Of a stretch of DNA of 25,322 nucleotides, positions 1-9,966 are shown one piece after another. The notes below the pieces were generated by a model. The model made no database searches. It saw nothing but the letters and a program-made list of their open reading frames with translations, and was not told the origin of the DNA. Source of the stretch: Chlorokybus atmophyticus (lineage: Eukaryota > Streptophyta > Chlorokybophyceae > Chlorokybales > Chlorokybaceae); NCBI GenBank assembly GCA_009103225.1, contig RHPI01001891.1, positions 15,997 through 41,318 on the forward strand, written 5' to 3'. Each line of letters opens with the position of its first letter. Within the stretch, counting starts at the first letter, position 1. The position numbers and the translations under genes were made by a program.

Positions 1-893
1 GGCAGGAAGCAGGACTGGACTCTACATGCAACCGCGCTTCCCGCAGCTGACATGCACGACGACCACGACACCAACAGCGACAACTCTCTCAGACTTTTGT
101 CTAGCAGCTGGGCTTCTACCTAGGCAGGAGCCTGACGGAGGTAAAGCGAGGTGTTCTGGCGTCATTCAACGTCTGTATACACAGCTAGGCACAACAATCC
201 GATCAACAGCCACGTTCTTTCTCGTGTGATCACTGCTGGGGCGTTTGTGCATGCGCTGCTCCTCACCTCCTAGCTATAGGCGCTGGCCTGAAAACAAAAG
301 GGCAGTGTGCAGCCTCAACTGCAAGCGGCCGTCCCACCCGCCGCTACAAGGGCAAAAGGACCTACAGGACAGGCCTTGCGCTCAGCGTGCATGCATGCCA
401 GCAGCCCTGGCATGCATTCACCGTTGACGTGCCTGGAAGATTGTGAATGAGAAGGACTCGGGACAAAGTTGCAGGCTGCAACGCACACATGCACGCATAT
501 AAAACAGCCTCGCCATCAGGACTGGCATTTTTTGCCGCCATACGTTGCTCGAGGCTGAACAGCTCAGATTGTTGATGATAAATGCAATCAATCACAAGCT
601 ATGCGTCAGGTAGGCAGTCAGGAAGAATATGTCAAAAATTCGTCTTTGCGAGATGATGTTACTGTAGCCCAACATAGGTTAAACTCGGCGTCATGGGTAG
701 TGCTATATTACCCAAGCATGTGTGCTGATTAGGCGACAACGCAACACCAGCTGTACAGTAGTTGAATGATACGAAAGCAAGCAAGACATAATGTCTCATG
801 CAATGTCTCAACTACATAATTTTTGGAAGGGCATGTTGATGCGCTTCAAATGATGCGCTTCAAACTATATACAACAGCTACCAGCATGCATCA
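1..893. other. Region with no recognisable gene
   Basis: This stretch lies 3' of the cyclase gene. Only short open frames occur in it, and none shows a known motif, clear splice borders or similarity to the rest of the window. It is presumably intergenic or 3' untranslated sequence. A TATA-like string near 497-503 is not supported by anything downstream. The only structured item is a short tandem repeat at 837-864. Confidence 0.5.
837..864. repeat. Two exact tandem copies of a 14-bp unit
   Basis: The unit tgatgcgcttcaaa occurs twice head to tail, at 837-850 and 851-864, with no mismatch. It sits about 30 bp past the cyclase stop codon, so it may lie in the 3' untranslated region. No function is suggested by the sequence. 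Confidence 0.9.
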
Positions 894-1625
894 CTACCTA
901 AAACATTGATCATCCGCAAGAAAAGCGGTTGCATCTTCTACAAGCTCAAGCATGTGCTTGTAATGGTGAAGCTCCTGGATGTTGATGATGCACTCTTGGC
1001 TGAGGTGGACGCGTCCGGGCCTGCCTGAGCTCTCCATCTTGTTGGCTATCTGCGCTGTCTCCCCCCACACTTCATATCTCGGAGCAGTGCCCACCACTCC
1101 TGCCACAACGGGCCCCGAGTGAAGGCCGATGCGCGTGGCAATGTCATGGAGCTTGGTCTGGCGGGCGGCGGGGGTGTGTGTTTTGTTGGCAGCGATGAGG
1201 AGGAGCTCGTCACGCAGCGCGTCGATGGCATGAAGCATGGAGCGCACCATCTCCATGGCGGTGGCGGTGTGGGCGTCGTTGCGGGCGGGCACACCTGCCA
1301 CGCACACGTAGGCGTCCCCGATGATGTTGACCTTGTACACGCGTTTCTTGTCGCAGAGGCTGTCAAATGTGGTGTAGAGGCGGTTGAGAAACACCACGAG
1401 GCGGTGCGCGCCCAGCGCAAGGGAGAGAGGGGTGAAGCCCACCATATCGCCGAACAAGCACGTCGTCTCGCTGTAGTGGTCCGCAATGCTGGGCGAGCCA
1501 CGCTTCAGCAACAGGCCTATCTGAGGCAGTACGAGATCGTGGATGAGATTGGACGATATGCGGTTCTGCTTCACCAACTCCTTCTGCAGAAAGTGGCCAC
1601 GCATCCTGCACTCCTGCTGCCTTAC
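894..1625 (-). CDS. Class III adenylyl/guanylyl cyclase catalytic domain, last exon
   Basis: This exon encodes about 243 residues with a full class III nucleotide cyclase core, the fold that makes cAMP or cGMP from ATP or GTP. A signalling helix (HDLVLPQIGLLLKRG) leads into the first metal site FGDMVGFT (Asp at 1448-1446). The second metal site is IGDAYVCVAG (Asp at 1316-1314), followed by RIGLHSGPVVAGVVG and YEVWGETAQIANKME. Substrate-reading positions are unusual: Asn where adenylyl cyclases have Lys and guanylyl cyclases Glu (KVN before IGDAY), and Glu at the Asp/Cys position (YEVWG). The transition-state Asn and Arg are Gln and Lys (AQIANK). The exon begins after an acceptor ctctcgcgcag and joins in frame to 1699-2214. 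The C-terminus is short, ending at a stop at 894-896. The cyclase assignment is firm; substrate and activity are not. Confidence 0.9.
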   Translation of the reverse strand, partial: VRQQECRMRGHFLQKELVKQNRISSNLIHDLVLPQIGLLLKRGSPSIADHYSETTCLFGDMVGFTPLSLALGAHRLVVFLNRLYTTFDSLCDKKRVYKVNIIGDAYVCVAGVPARNDAHTATAMEMVRSMLHAIDALRDELLLIAANKTHTPAARQTKLHDIATRIGLHSGPVVAGVVGTAPRYEVWGETAQIANKMESSGRPGRVHLSQECIINIQELHHYKHMLELVEDATAFLADDQCFR

Positions 1626-1698
1626 CTGCGCGAGAGCGTGAGAGATGTGCCATAGTGGACACGCACGTGCAGTATACACACATACACGCATTACTCAC
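1626..1698 (-). other. 73-bp spliceosomal intron in the cyclase gene
   Basis: On the minus strand the donor is GTGAGT (forward ttactcac at 1691-1698) and the acceptor is a pyrimidine-rich ctctcgcgcag (AG at forward 1626-1627). Removing it joins MAS to VRQQEC in one frame. This links a predicted membrane helix directly to the cyclase signalling helix, as expected for membrane-bound class III cyclases. Confidence 0.75.
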
Positions 1699-2214
1699 TG
1701 AAGCCATAAGGAACAGAAACTCGATGGCGTAGAAGATCACGCCCGGAGCGACGTGCGCGTTGTCGATGATGGAGTTGTTGACGGTGTTGTTGTTGGTTGT
1801 GTGGCCACGCTTTCGGGTGAGGACGGCCAGGAGGCCAGAGAAGAGCGCGACAGCGCCAACGGCGGCGGCGGTGGCGTAACCGAAGGTGAGTTAACACGCG
1901 AGCATGATGGCTGGGAGCGTGACGGTCATGGTCATGACCACCTCCTCGTTGACGCTGCCGTTGTGGCCCTTGTTGCGCATGGGCGCCAACGCCATCACCA
2001 CCGCGCTACCCGCCACCGCCAGCCCCGTCATCAACCGCTGCTGCATGAGGGCACGCAACCCGTGCATCGGCCAACGTAAAGCCGCCGACATGTACACGAG
2101 GGCCGCGACGGCCACACAAGTGTACGCCAGCTGCAGGGAGAAGGCATGGCGAGCCATGCCTGCGTACGGGTGTTGCTGCAGGATGTCGAAGAGAGAGTGC
2201 AGGGGAGAAGGGTG
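1699..2214 (-). CDS. Membrane-spanning exon upstream of the cyclase domain, with an in-frame stop
   Basis: One minus-strand frame runs from a possible acceptor (ttctgcag, AG at forward 2215-2216) to the donor at 1698. It encodes about five hydrophobic segments: LAYTCVAVAALVYMSAAL, GLAVAGSAVVMALA, VVMTMTVTLPAIMLA, AAAVGAVALFSGLLAVL and GVIFYAIEFLFLMAS. Loops between segments 2 and 3 and between 4 and 5 hold N-glycosylation-type sequons (NGS, NNT, NNS). This fits the membrane part of a multi-pass receptor-like cyclase. A TAA at forward 1891-1893 interrupts the frame between segments 3 and 4, with the same frame coding on both sides. It may be a nonsense mutation, a sequencing error or an unseen splice. 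The 5' border is a guess. Confidence 0.6.
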
Positions 2215-2460
2215 CTGCAGAAGAGTCCCACCGCCACTTGCATCTGCGCGTGTCGACTGTCGAGTTGTGAGAGTCGTCACACAGTCTCTGTGTGTATGCG
2301 CATGCACACCTAACATAGCCTGGCCTTGTCGCTGTCGCGTTGATATACCGTTTCCAGCTCGGCGCTGCACAACGTGGCACACACACAATCCGACATGTCA
2401 ACATATGCAATTTACAGCGAGAGACTGTCCCCGACAACAGACACTGGCTACATGTAGCGT

Positions 2461-2678
2461 GTGAATCGTAGCGTGAGGGGGTGCCATGGCGCTGAAAACA
2501 GCAAAGGGGAAGTGCGCGGGGTTGCTGCCTGTGCTGTCAGTGAAGGACAAGCTGCTGCGACTCGCATGCAACAACAATGTGTCTCTTGACAGCGTCAGCA
2601 GAGAACGCCACCAAAGCTGCAGCACATGGCGGAGAGTGACTCTCACAACGAACACCGCAGTAGCGGGCAACCTTACTT
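2461..2678 (-). CDS. Candidate upstream exon of the cyclase gene
   Basis: A minus-strand frame starts after an acceptor-like tactag (forward 2679-2684) and runs through VRLPATAVFVVRVTL and LQLWWRSLLTLS to PFAVFSAM. Its phase matches the candidate exon at 2753-3011: one base left over there plus two bases here complete a codon. A hydrophobic, Trp-containing stretch could be membrane-associated. No domain is recognised, and the 3' border of this exon is not evident, so the lower coordinate is approximate. Confidence 0.35.
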
Positions 2679-2752
2679 CTAGTACATAGAGTAGCACACA
2701 CTGACAAACAAACATATGACCATGTTATGTTGCACGTATCACGGGTTGGTAC

Positions 2753-3011
2753 CTTTGCAGGAGGCTTTGTTGAGCCAGAGAGGTGAATGCGGGGGTGGGG
2801 ACAACGTGCGAGGAGGGGGGTGATGCTGTTTGTCATGCTGGTGGTGATGTGGGTCTTTATGTTGGGTGACATTGGTCCCGCACAGCAGCAAGCGCGCCAC
2901 ATTGCGCACAGTAGCCGCCATCTTGTTGATGTTGACCTTGGGGTTGGTGACGCTGTTGTCACAGAAGCCGCGTGTGGCGCGGCTCCTTTGATGGCCAAGC
3001 TGCGGATTCGC
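2753..3011 (-). CDS. Candidate upstream exon, His/Pro-rich
   Basis: The segment is bounded on the minus strand by a good acceptor (acacattgcag) and a donor-like AAAG|GTACCA. Its open frame begins ANPQLGHQRS, contains NPKVNINKMAATVRNVARLL and ends in a His- and Pro-rich run (HHHQHDKQHHPPP). No family is recognised. It lies on the same strand as the cyclase exons, and its end phase fits the exon at 2461-2678. It may encode a loop of the same membrane protein. Confidence 0.4.
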
Positions 3012-3410
3012 CTGCAATGTGTGTGTGCATGTCACCCAGTAGTTGGACGTGCATGTCTCTGCTGCTCGCTCTTGTGCCTAGCACGCACTTCAATGTAGCA
3101 GCTTGTAGCTCGCGTGTTTACACAGCTGGGAGTCATCAACATGTTGCTCCAGGAAGAATGACACCATGGGGCCCTTACCTTCACCTCCACCACGCCCCTG
3201 CTGCCGGCAGCAGAGACACTACCCTATCACACGCATGCACACGCTCACGCACGCACGCACCAACAACGAGTGCTTGCCCAAGGCCGTGCCTCTCTTCATG
3301 CCTCCCAACAACAACAACAACAACGTCACTTCAAGTAAGTTACCTTTAGCAGTTCCGTGGTCGTCCCCCAGACATGTGGACTTTGCCTGACAGCCCGTGA
3401 CTGCGTGTGT
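3012..3410 (-). other. Intron-like sequence with a possible small exon
   Basis: Most of this stretch looks intronic: CA-rich (cacgctcacgcacgcacgcac) and with no sustained frame. One minus-strand frame at about 3,260-3,390 reads KSTCLGDDHGTAKGNLLEV, then a Leu run from an (AAC)n repeat at 3306-3323, then GGMKRGTALGKHSLL. It ends at a GTGCGTG donor-like site. It could be an exon of the cyclase gene, but no domain supports this. The gypsy LTR begins at 3411, about 20 bp from a possible acceptor (gggctgtcag), so copy A may have landed in an intron. Confidence 0.25.
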
Positions 3411-4061
3411 TGTCATGCCAGCGGTCTCGGAGGGGCCAACTTCCTCGTTGATGCCTACAGCCAGGCATCGTTCCCGTGCTACCAGCATCGACAATCCTTT
3501 TTATCAGTCATGCCTACAGCCAGACATCGACCTTGGCTACAGGCATAAGTCCCACTCGACACGAAGTCGTCAGGCAGTCTTCGTAGGTACCTAGTATAAT
3601 CCGTACTAGCTGATCCGTTGCGAGTGCCGACTTACGCTTGATCTAGGTCATTTCGTAAACTAGCTGTTATCTTAGAAATGAATAGATGTTACTTGTCTAT
3701 AACAGCTTAGGACTTAGTCTCTGTACGTTGATGACATGTAAGTGAGAACTGAAAGACTTGGAACTAAGAAGTACGGATGTTGGTCTTTGGAGCGCTCGGG
3801 ACTTGCTCTCTGAAGGTTGTGGCTTGGTGTGACTGCATCACCTCACCGCCCCGGCCAACACACATCTACACGAAAGAGAATGCAGTGCATGCACACGTGC
3901 GTTGCTTGTCACTTGATGTGATTGTGGTTGTGTGGGTGCACGTTGTGCGGTCCGCATCAGAGTGTGGTATCCACGAGTTGCCGCACTCATACACCTCACT
4001 TGACAGTGGAATCATCTTGACCTCGTTTAAGGAACTGTATAAGCAGCACTACCTCTAGTAG
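3411..4061 (+). repeat. Probable 5' LTR of copy A
   Basis: The segment starts with TGTCATGCC, the same start as the right-hand terminus of copy B (read on the minus strand from 22585). Further shared blocks include ATGCCTACAGC, CTACCAGCAT-like sequence, tgtaagtgagaa, cacctcactt, and cagcactacct followed by tagtagtggcttgttgactt. Identity is patchy, as expected for an old insertion. The 3' border is uncertain: I place it before the TGG at 4062, although the LTR would then end in TAG instead of the usual CA. The matching 3' LTR of copy A is not in the window. Confidence 0.6.
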
Positions 4062-4283
4062 TGGCTTGTTGACTTACAGTGTCATCCCCTTGTACAAGTG
4101 AGTGTCGTGCATCAGCGTGGCTTGCATTCTTTCAGCGGCATTGGTTGCATCATTGTTGTGTTATCATTACCAACACATAGTGCATCCACAAGCACTAGTG
4201 TGTTGAGTGGTAGCATTGGGGGAGCACCAGTAGAGTACACACACTCTGCCTTGCTTTCTCCTGCGCTTACCGTGCGACTTGCA
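4062..4283 (+). other. Possible primer-binding site and leader of copy A
   Basis: TGGCTTGTTGACTTACAG begins here and is identical at the equivalent site of copy B (minus strand from 21993). A TGG start just after an LTR fits the CCA end of a primer tRNA, but I cannot name the tRNA. About 200 bp of leader follow before the gag ATG. Leader similarity to B includes CAAGTGAGTG and a CACAAGC..TAGTGT block. Confidence 0.4.
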
Positions 4284-5930
4284 TGAGTGAGTTTACACTC
4301 AGGGAGTCCACTCATCGGTACGAGCTTTCCCCTGTGGCCAAGGAGACCACCAGCGACTTCAACAACTGGTTGGGCTCGAACCTATCCTATGGATGATACG
4401 GTGAAAAAGAGGGCGATGACAACAGCGACAGCCCCCAATCTTCACCACCACTCCGTTCCAGAGTCCGTACTCAATCTCGTCATCAAGTTGAAAGCTTCAT
4501 TGATCAGCTCAACAGCGACGACATGGAGGCATCCGGTTCCACTCATGGTCTCACCTTCTCCGGTCGTCCTGGCACATCACCACTAAAACGAATGGATCAT
4601 TAATTGGATTCTAGGATGAGCTACCATGCGAACAAGACTCCCAACTGGTCAAATGTAATATCTTTTTGCATGGCTGCAACTTGCTTAGACCATGAGGCAC
4701 ATGAGGTGTATAGGTCAGTTGTTGCACAGCATTAGATTGGAGGGTACGGAGTTCTGGCTGGCACCGAAGCGCTGCCCATGGAAGCATCAACTCCTGGCTT
4801 CCCTGCAACGCCCATTGTTCCAGTTGCCCCACTGCAAGGCCCTACAATTACGGAAGCTTTAGCCGCAGCACAGTTGACAGCTGAAGTAGATATCCTAGCA
4901 GTTGATCCTGTCTTGGTCGACCGCGAGTTGACAACAGGGCAACAAGCACGCCGGTCTTGGGTGCAACTCTTGACGTTCAGGCTAATGGCAGCACAGCAAA
5001 CTGCGCTTGAGGAAGCACAAGCACGACAGCGCGTCACCGTACCTGACACTCCAATCCGGACAAAAACTCAGGGAACCCGAGACAGAGCTGCAGGCAGCAC
5101 ACTGTCTTCAGGCTCGGTTAGCATGCGAGAACCCGCTCTCACCGTCTGGGTGGACCGCATGTTGTCACCGCCAAAGGACTTGTATCCGGCACTTTGGCGC
5201 ACATTCCCACCACAGACCAGTCAGAAGGTGGAGGAGTTGCGTCACTTTAGGCGCAAGGCAGGGGAGGATCCTCTGCGCACTTTGACCCGTATGGTCCAGC
5301 TGCTGAAAGACACCAACTACAAGATCCACAACGACCAAGCTGCCGCCGTGGTGTTAGTTAGCCAACTTGAGCCTCTTCTGAACAGAACGGTGGACAACGC
5401 TCTCAACAATACCCGACCACAAGGGTATTTGCTGCTTCAAGCCTTTGAAACAGCCCAGGCAAACCATGACCGCCAGGTGTGGATAAGAGCCGTGCTGGAT
5501 ATAAACTCTGGTCCCTCACGAGCTCCTGCCTCTGCTCCAAACCCCTGCCGACATGACCGCAAGTCTTATCCCACCAACACACCCCGATCTCCTGCGAAGT
5601 CAGCTCACACTGCACTATCGGCTCCTGTTGTCTGCCATCGGTGTGGTCGACACGGCCACTACTAAAAGGACTGCACGGAGGAGTACGGGAACCTGGTGTG
5701 ACCATTGCCACAAGACCGGACATGTGGAGGCAATCTGCTACACCAAGCACCCTGAGTTTAGACCCTCAGGCAGCTACAATGGCAGCAGCGGTAACAACAA
5801 TAACAACAACAACGGCAACAAGGGCAAGGAGCTAGCCAACAACGGCTATTGGGGGAAGAACAACCTGCCGAAACCAAAACAGAACCATCAGGTTTGACCC
5901 AAAGCAGGCACTGCCGCCCGCAAGGCGCCT
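4284..5930 (+). pseudogene. gag: gag of gypsy copy A (capsid and two zinc knuckles), broken
   Basis: The start is the ATG at 4284, at the same place in the leader as gag in copy B. Shared blocks include SGRPGT, DHEAHEV, the capsid stretch KDLYPALWRTFPPQTSQKVE, then QAFETAQA. Two CCHC zinc knuckles follow, CHRCGRHGHY..KDC near 5,635 and CDHCHKTGHVEAIC near 5,697, which bind genomic RNA in retroelements. An Asn-rich tract encoded by (AAC)n comes next. Decay is plain: stops after NLSYG, at KRMDH* and QH*, a TAA inside the first knuckle, and a frameshift between the knuckles near 5,695. The longest intact piece runs from 4778 to 5665. No functional Gag can come from this copy. Confidence 0.85.
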
Positions 5931-5944
5931 GTTGCGAATAACAC

Positions 5945-8150
5945 AGAGGTGGTTGCTGCCCTCACAGCACGGATGGATGAGCTTCACGCGATGCTGAAGG
6001 GCAGGGAGGATGAATATCGCGCATGCTACACGGCACATTGGGCAGCAATGGGAGTGAAGCGTAAGGAAGCCACCCCGCTTACGCGCGTACAGCCACCACA
6101 ACGAACCCAAGAGGACGCCGAGCTATCCTCCACAGTTGGATCAGTCGGTTCTGTTGGCCAAGCGGCAACAACAGCAGCGACAACCACAGTACCGTCATTG
6201 GCCGCCACCACTGGTGCCTCAGAGTCATTGACTGCATCGGCAGAAGCCCTTGCGAATTCCATTGCAGCTGTTGCTACACCAGCCACGACAGCCGCCACCG
6301 TTACCGTTGGTGAAAGTCTTGCGGCAACTATTGCTGCAACCTCAGCTATTTTTGCTGCCAACTCGACGGTAGCAATGTCATCAGCAGCAACCATAGCCGC
6401 TGTTGACCCCACTGCGTAGCCAATCAGTACTGCAGCTATCACCCAGCTCAGTATCGCTGCCTTGGAAGCAATCATAGCCGGACCATCAATGTCCACCATG
6501 GCTGCCACAGGGGCGGGACCCTCCACGTCCACGACGGTGCAATCTCGACCGGCGCAGCTGACGTACCAGCAGCACTGTTCCCACTCGGACATGGACTAAC
6601 ACGTACTGCCGCTGCCATGCCAATCACGTTGGCGCACGTTGGACGTGACCAGTTCATGTGACGCATTGACGAGGATGCCCTGCTATATCATATACCATGA
6701 TGGTATCGACACTGTCCCTCTCTATTGTTAGGAGCTGGGCCACAACTTCCGCACCCTACGCATCACCGACAACACCCTCACTATGTTCCGGGATTTGTAC
6801 AATCGTCATCGGTCGGCACCGGAGCATCCAGCATTGCTCGGACCACTCAACCAAGAGCCGTCCAACCTGGAACACTTCGACAACTTGGACCCGCAGGTGG
6901 TTCAATTGTTTCCGGCATTTGCTGCGCGTCCGCTGGGCAACAATCCCGTGTTGAACACATGTTTATGGCGTGAGCAATGCAGTTCCGTAATCATCGAGAA
7001 CAGTTGGTCTGTCGTTGCGAACGGGACTGCTTTAAAGATGTCCAGCGGGACATCGACGAAGCACCAGCTGGCGTCATCATCAACGACACCCGCGCCGAAG
7101 CATATGGCAACATTTGGGTGAACAGGCCGCAGCATCCAACCGACGAGGACTGGGAGCGCATCAGGCTCGCTTAAACGGGGGCGTTGAGCAGATATTTTAG
7201 GGGGGCAATCGCTGCCCTCATCATCGACATGACCAACACTTGGCCAGCAAACCAGCGTCAACCGGGGAAGGGGTATCTTCAACAGGAAGCCCACCCGCAT
7301 CTCGCTGGTCAACAGACACACCGGGAGCAACAATTGCGCACACGCCTGCTGCTAGAAGCCATCCAGGGGACGTTGCAACAAGGCCCGAAAAGCGCCACAC
7401 TTAGAGGGATGCTGCGACTACAGCAAACCACGGGAGAACGGGCTCAAGTACTCACCTGGTTAATTTACAACCACTGGTGCAGGGGGGCACCCTGCAATTC
7501 CACAATTCGTGTTCCCATCCAGTCTGCAATGGATGAGTGCGTTCATGCGCACTGTACGGCAAGCCTACGCCCAAGTGGTGGACCACTTGCGTCCCTATGG
7601 CATTCGTGACACAGTCACTATGGAGGTCGCCCTCATGCATCCACCAGGCATCAAGGCAGCACGGCAACTCCGGCGCATTGCGCAGGCCTATGATAACCAG
7701 CGTCGATAGCAGGTCTCGCCCGACACGCGAGCCATGACAGTAATCGACATAGGGGTCACTGGAGGTCGGTGGGACACGTACATGCGGAGCCACCTGGGGA
7801 TACCCACCATTAGCGACGCATTGAGAAGGCAGCTGGTACGCGCCGTCTACCCCACGCCTATGCCTCAGGTGGAGGAGTTTGAAGACTGGCGTTATCACCC
7901 CTTAGTCACATGGGAGGGCACTCTTGTGCGTGAGGCCGCTCATGCACGCTATCGGATCGACAGGGAGACAGTGGCAGCAATGGAACGCGTTCGTCCACCA
8001 CCATAACCGTCAGCTCTTGGTACTGACCCAACGCCTCGTCGTAATCCACCACCGGCGCCGGCACCACCCGGACAGGGGCTGGGGCAGGGGGGTGAAACTG
8101 AACAAGGGAGTGCACCAGGACAGGGCACAGCCTCTGCTGCAGGAAGAGGA
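5945..8150 (+). pseudogene. Long gag-to-protease spacer of copy A
   Basis: About 730 codons separate the zinc knuckles from the protease, far more than in ordinary gypsy elements. The first part (to about 6,420) has a short charged segment (AALTARMDELHAMLKG, then YTAHWAAMGVKRK) followed by an Ala/Thr/Ser-rich low-complexity stretch. The last part aligns with copy B: EQQLRTRLLLEAIQ, VRQAYAQ, GGRWDTYMR, TISDALRRQLVRAVY and TWEGTLVREAAHA. Between about 6,600 and 7,180 lies sequence such as RDIDEAPAGVIIND that I could not place in B. Several stops and frame changes occur. The helical, basic C-terminal part may be an extra structural domain; its function is unknown. Confidence 0.6.
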
Positions 8151-8153
8151 GCC

Positions 8154-8860
8154 ATGGCAGCCTTGAGGACAATTACTCTGAAGCAACACCCCATCGCAAA
8201 TATTGTTTCTCGACGTCCCAGCGATCGCACACGGCTTCACGCCAACGCTAATATGGTTGCCAAGCAGGGCAAGCATGTGCAGATCAACGGACACGTGCCC
8301 AAGCGCGTCATGCTGCATGGAGGGGCACAACGATGTATCATCGGCCGACACTTGGCTAAGGCCTTGGTCTCATAGCAGCGTCGCTGGATAGTTGCCCTTT
8401 CGAGATTGGAACCGCCACGAGAGGACGAGAAAGCCCCGTTGGCATCACCAAGGAGGTCCTCACTATAACCTTGACTGGGCTGGACTCCACTCACACCACT
8501 CAGCTGGCTCAGCGGTGTGTGGTCACCAACGCCATCAGCTATGACCTGCTGATTGGGCAGGACTTCAGCTACCCCGTAGCCATCGGCATGAACAACTGGA
8601 CCAAACAAGCGTGGTTCAGACCCGGTTGGCGCAGCGGAGATGGTTCCACCATCGGGTTCATCCCCTTCGACCTGGTGCTGCCCACACGAGCACGCCGACT
8701 CATGGGGGCCACCGCTACAACTGTCACTATGCCACCCATGCCCCACTCCAACACGCAGGACACGGCAACCAAGGAGGTGGCCTTGCAAGACCCTGCAGAG
8801 CGCCGCTGGAAAGCAGAGGTGGTCGCACATGCGTTGCTAAACAAACAGCCGTCCCCCACG
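8154..8860 (+). pseudogene. Aspartic protease region of copy A, active site lost
   Basis: The frame opening at 8154 aligns with the protease of copy B: NGHVPKRVMLHGGAQRCIIG against NGLAPKRVILDTGAQPVIIG. The catalytic DTGA is HGGA here, so the nucleophilic Asp is gone. A stop near 8,373 breaks the frame. It resumes at about 8,471 with TGLDSTHTTQLAQRCVVTNA and the second structural motif DLLIGQDFSYPV. The segment leads straight into the MTase without a gap, showing that both belonged to one polyprotein. Confidence 0.8.
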
Positions 8861-8929
8861 CGTTGTTTAGACTACCATGAAGAAGTCCCGGTTGCAGAGC
8901 AGTTTGCCGTGGCCAACAAAATCGTGGAC

Positions 8930-9725
8930 TTTAGCGCGGCGCGGCGCCAACAAGGAGTCACTTTGCTGGAGCTGTTTGGCGGGATCAGCAGCAGCTTGGC
9001 AGCCCTTCTCGACACCGGTGTCAAGGTAACACAGTATCACTACTGTGACCCTGATCCGCATGCCCAAACAGCTGTTCGCCATCATCTGCGCTAGTTGCAC
9101 TTGCGCTATCCACACCTTCTGCCATTGTCTGCATTGCGTGGAAGTCGTAAGGCGCTGCCTCAAGACATTCGCCTCATTCTACTGATCATCTTATTGCCTT
9201 GGGCAATATGGATCTATTGATTGCAGGATGGGAGTGTCAAGGTCACTCCAGGGCCGGCACAGGACAGGAGCTGCACGATCCACGCTCCACGCTCTTTTTA
9301 ATATTGCTGCGAGTCATCCACTTGCTGCAGCACCACCAGATTCTACACCCCCTAGCGTACATCATCAAGAATGTCCACTCCGAGGATGATCGCCGCCACC
9401 AGGTGCAGCACGGCCACCGGACAAGGATGAACGCCACACGCCATGGGTCACGTGCACACCGTGTCTGCACCAAGTGGACAAACCTCGCTGCTATGGAAGA
9501 GCTGACCGCCGCTGAGCACCTCCTCCAATTCGCGTCCCCTGAACTTGTTCGTGGATGACATCCTCGATATTAGCAAAACGTCGCAGCCAGTCTCTCGCCG
9601 CGATCACGAGCACTTCTACCAGTGCAACCAACCAGGAGAACCACGTCGAGCTCTCCCCACGCTGGTCTCATACCCGGGCTCTTATGCCTTCAGGGATGGC
9701 GGGGACAGCATGGTCTTCGACAACA
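8930..9725 (+). pseudogene. Cytosine-5 DNA methyltransferase domain of copy A, 5' part
   Basis: The segment holds motif I LLELFGGISSSLAALL near 8,964, an acidic SAM-binding strand CDPDPHAQ and motif IV AGWECQGHSRA near 9,223 with the catalytic Cys. Motif VI reads YIIKNV, where copy B has YVIEHV, so the catalytic Glu is Lys. Motif VIII is HGSRAHRVCTKWTNL, followed by target-recognition-like sequence to SYAFRDGGDSMVFD. A TAG stop near 9,092 and later frame changes disable it. It is cut at 9,725 by copy B; the rest of motifs IX and X lies at 22,586-22,770. Between motifs VI and VIII it lacks about 20 residues present in B. Confidence 0.85.
9722..9725. repeat. Target-site duplication AACA, left copy (gypsy B)
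   Basis: AACA lies immediately left of the TG that begins copy B and is repeated at 22586-22589 immediately right of the CA that ends it. Counting it once restores a continuous MTase frame between the halves of copy A, which supports this as the real insertion site. Four bases alone would be weak evidence. Confidence 0.7.
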
Positions 9726-9966
9726 TGTCGGGTCGAGGGGAGTCGAGGGTCACGCTCTCGGACAGCTGCATGGACAGCCATGCTGTGCTGGACATGCTGC
9801 TGCGCCACCTGCGTAACGCGCAGCAAAAACAGAAAGATGACCTCAACCCTGATGGTGACAAGTGCTTCGTGCAGCTGGTGTGCTGCTGCTGGGTAGTACG
9901 GGGAGGTGGAGTCAGTGTTCTCCCTAGTGTACATGCTGTGCTGTAGCACACAAAGTCAACAAGCCA
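9726..9966. other. 3' terminal segment of copy B, not an LTR copy; exon-like on the plus strand
   Basis: This should be the 3' LTR of copy B, yet I find no similarity to the 5' LTR at 21994-22585 beyond a 15-bp match at the inner edge (aagtcaacaagccac at 9952-9966 and 21979-21993, with small border uncertainty). On the plus strand it reads as a smooth open frame with normal-looking codons (DSCMDSHAVLDMLLRHLR, then QQKQKDDLNPDGDKC). This is followed by GT dinucleotides that could be a splice donor. It may be a captured piece of a host gene or filler DNA. No family is recognised. Confidence 0.45.

Larger units (their letters stand above)
3411..9725 (+). mobile_element. Ty3/gypsy element copy A, left half (5' LTR to MTase), decayed
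   Basis: This is the 5' part of a Ty3/gypsy element whose polyprotein order is gag, spacer, protease, MTase. It aligns in protein sequence with copy B along its length but carries many stops and frameshifts. Homology to B stops at the MTase codons for VFD near 9,721, exactly where copy B begins. It resumes in the same frame at 22,590, so 22,586 to about 25,240 is the other half of the same insertion. Copy A is the oldest layer of the nest. It appears to have inserted beside or into an intron of the minus-strand cyclase gene. Confidence 0.88.

Noticed and set aside
497-503. TATA-like box
   Set aside because: No transcript or coding region downstream supports promoter use.
362-595. 77-codon minus-strand open frame as a small gene
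   Set aside because: No domain, no splice borders, low-information sequence and no similar copy elsewhere in the window.
1119-1655. 178-codon plus-strand open frame over the cyclase
   Set aside because: It is the antisense shadow of the cyclase exon; motifs are only on the minus strand.
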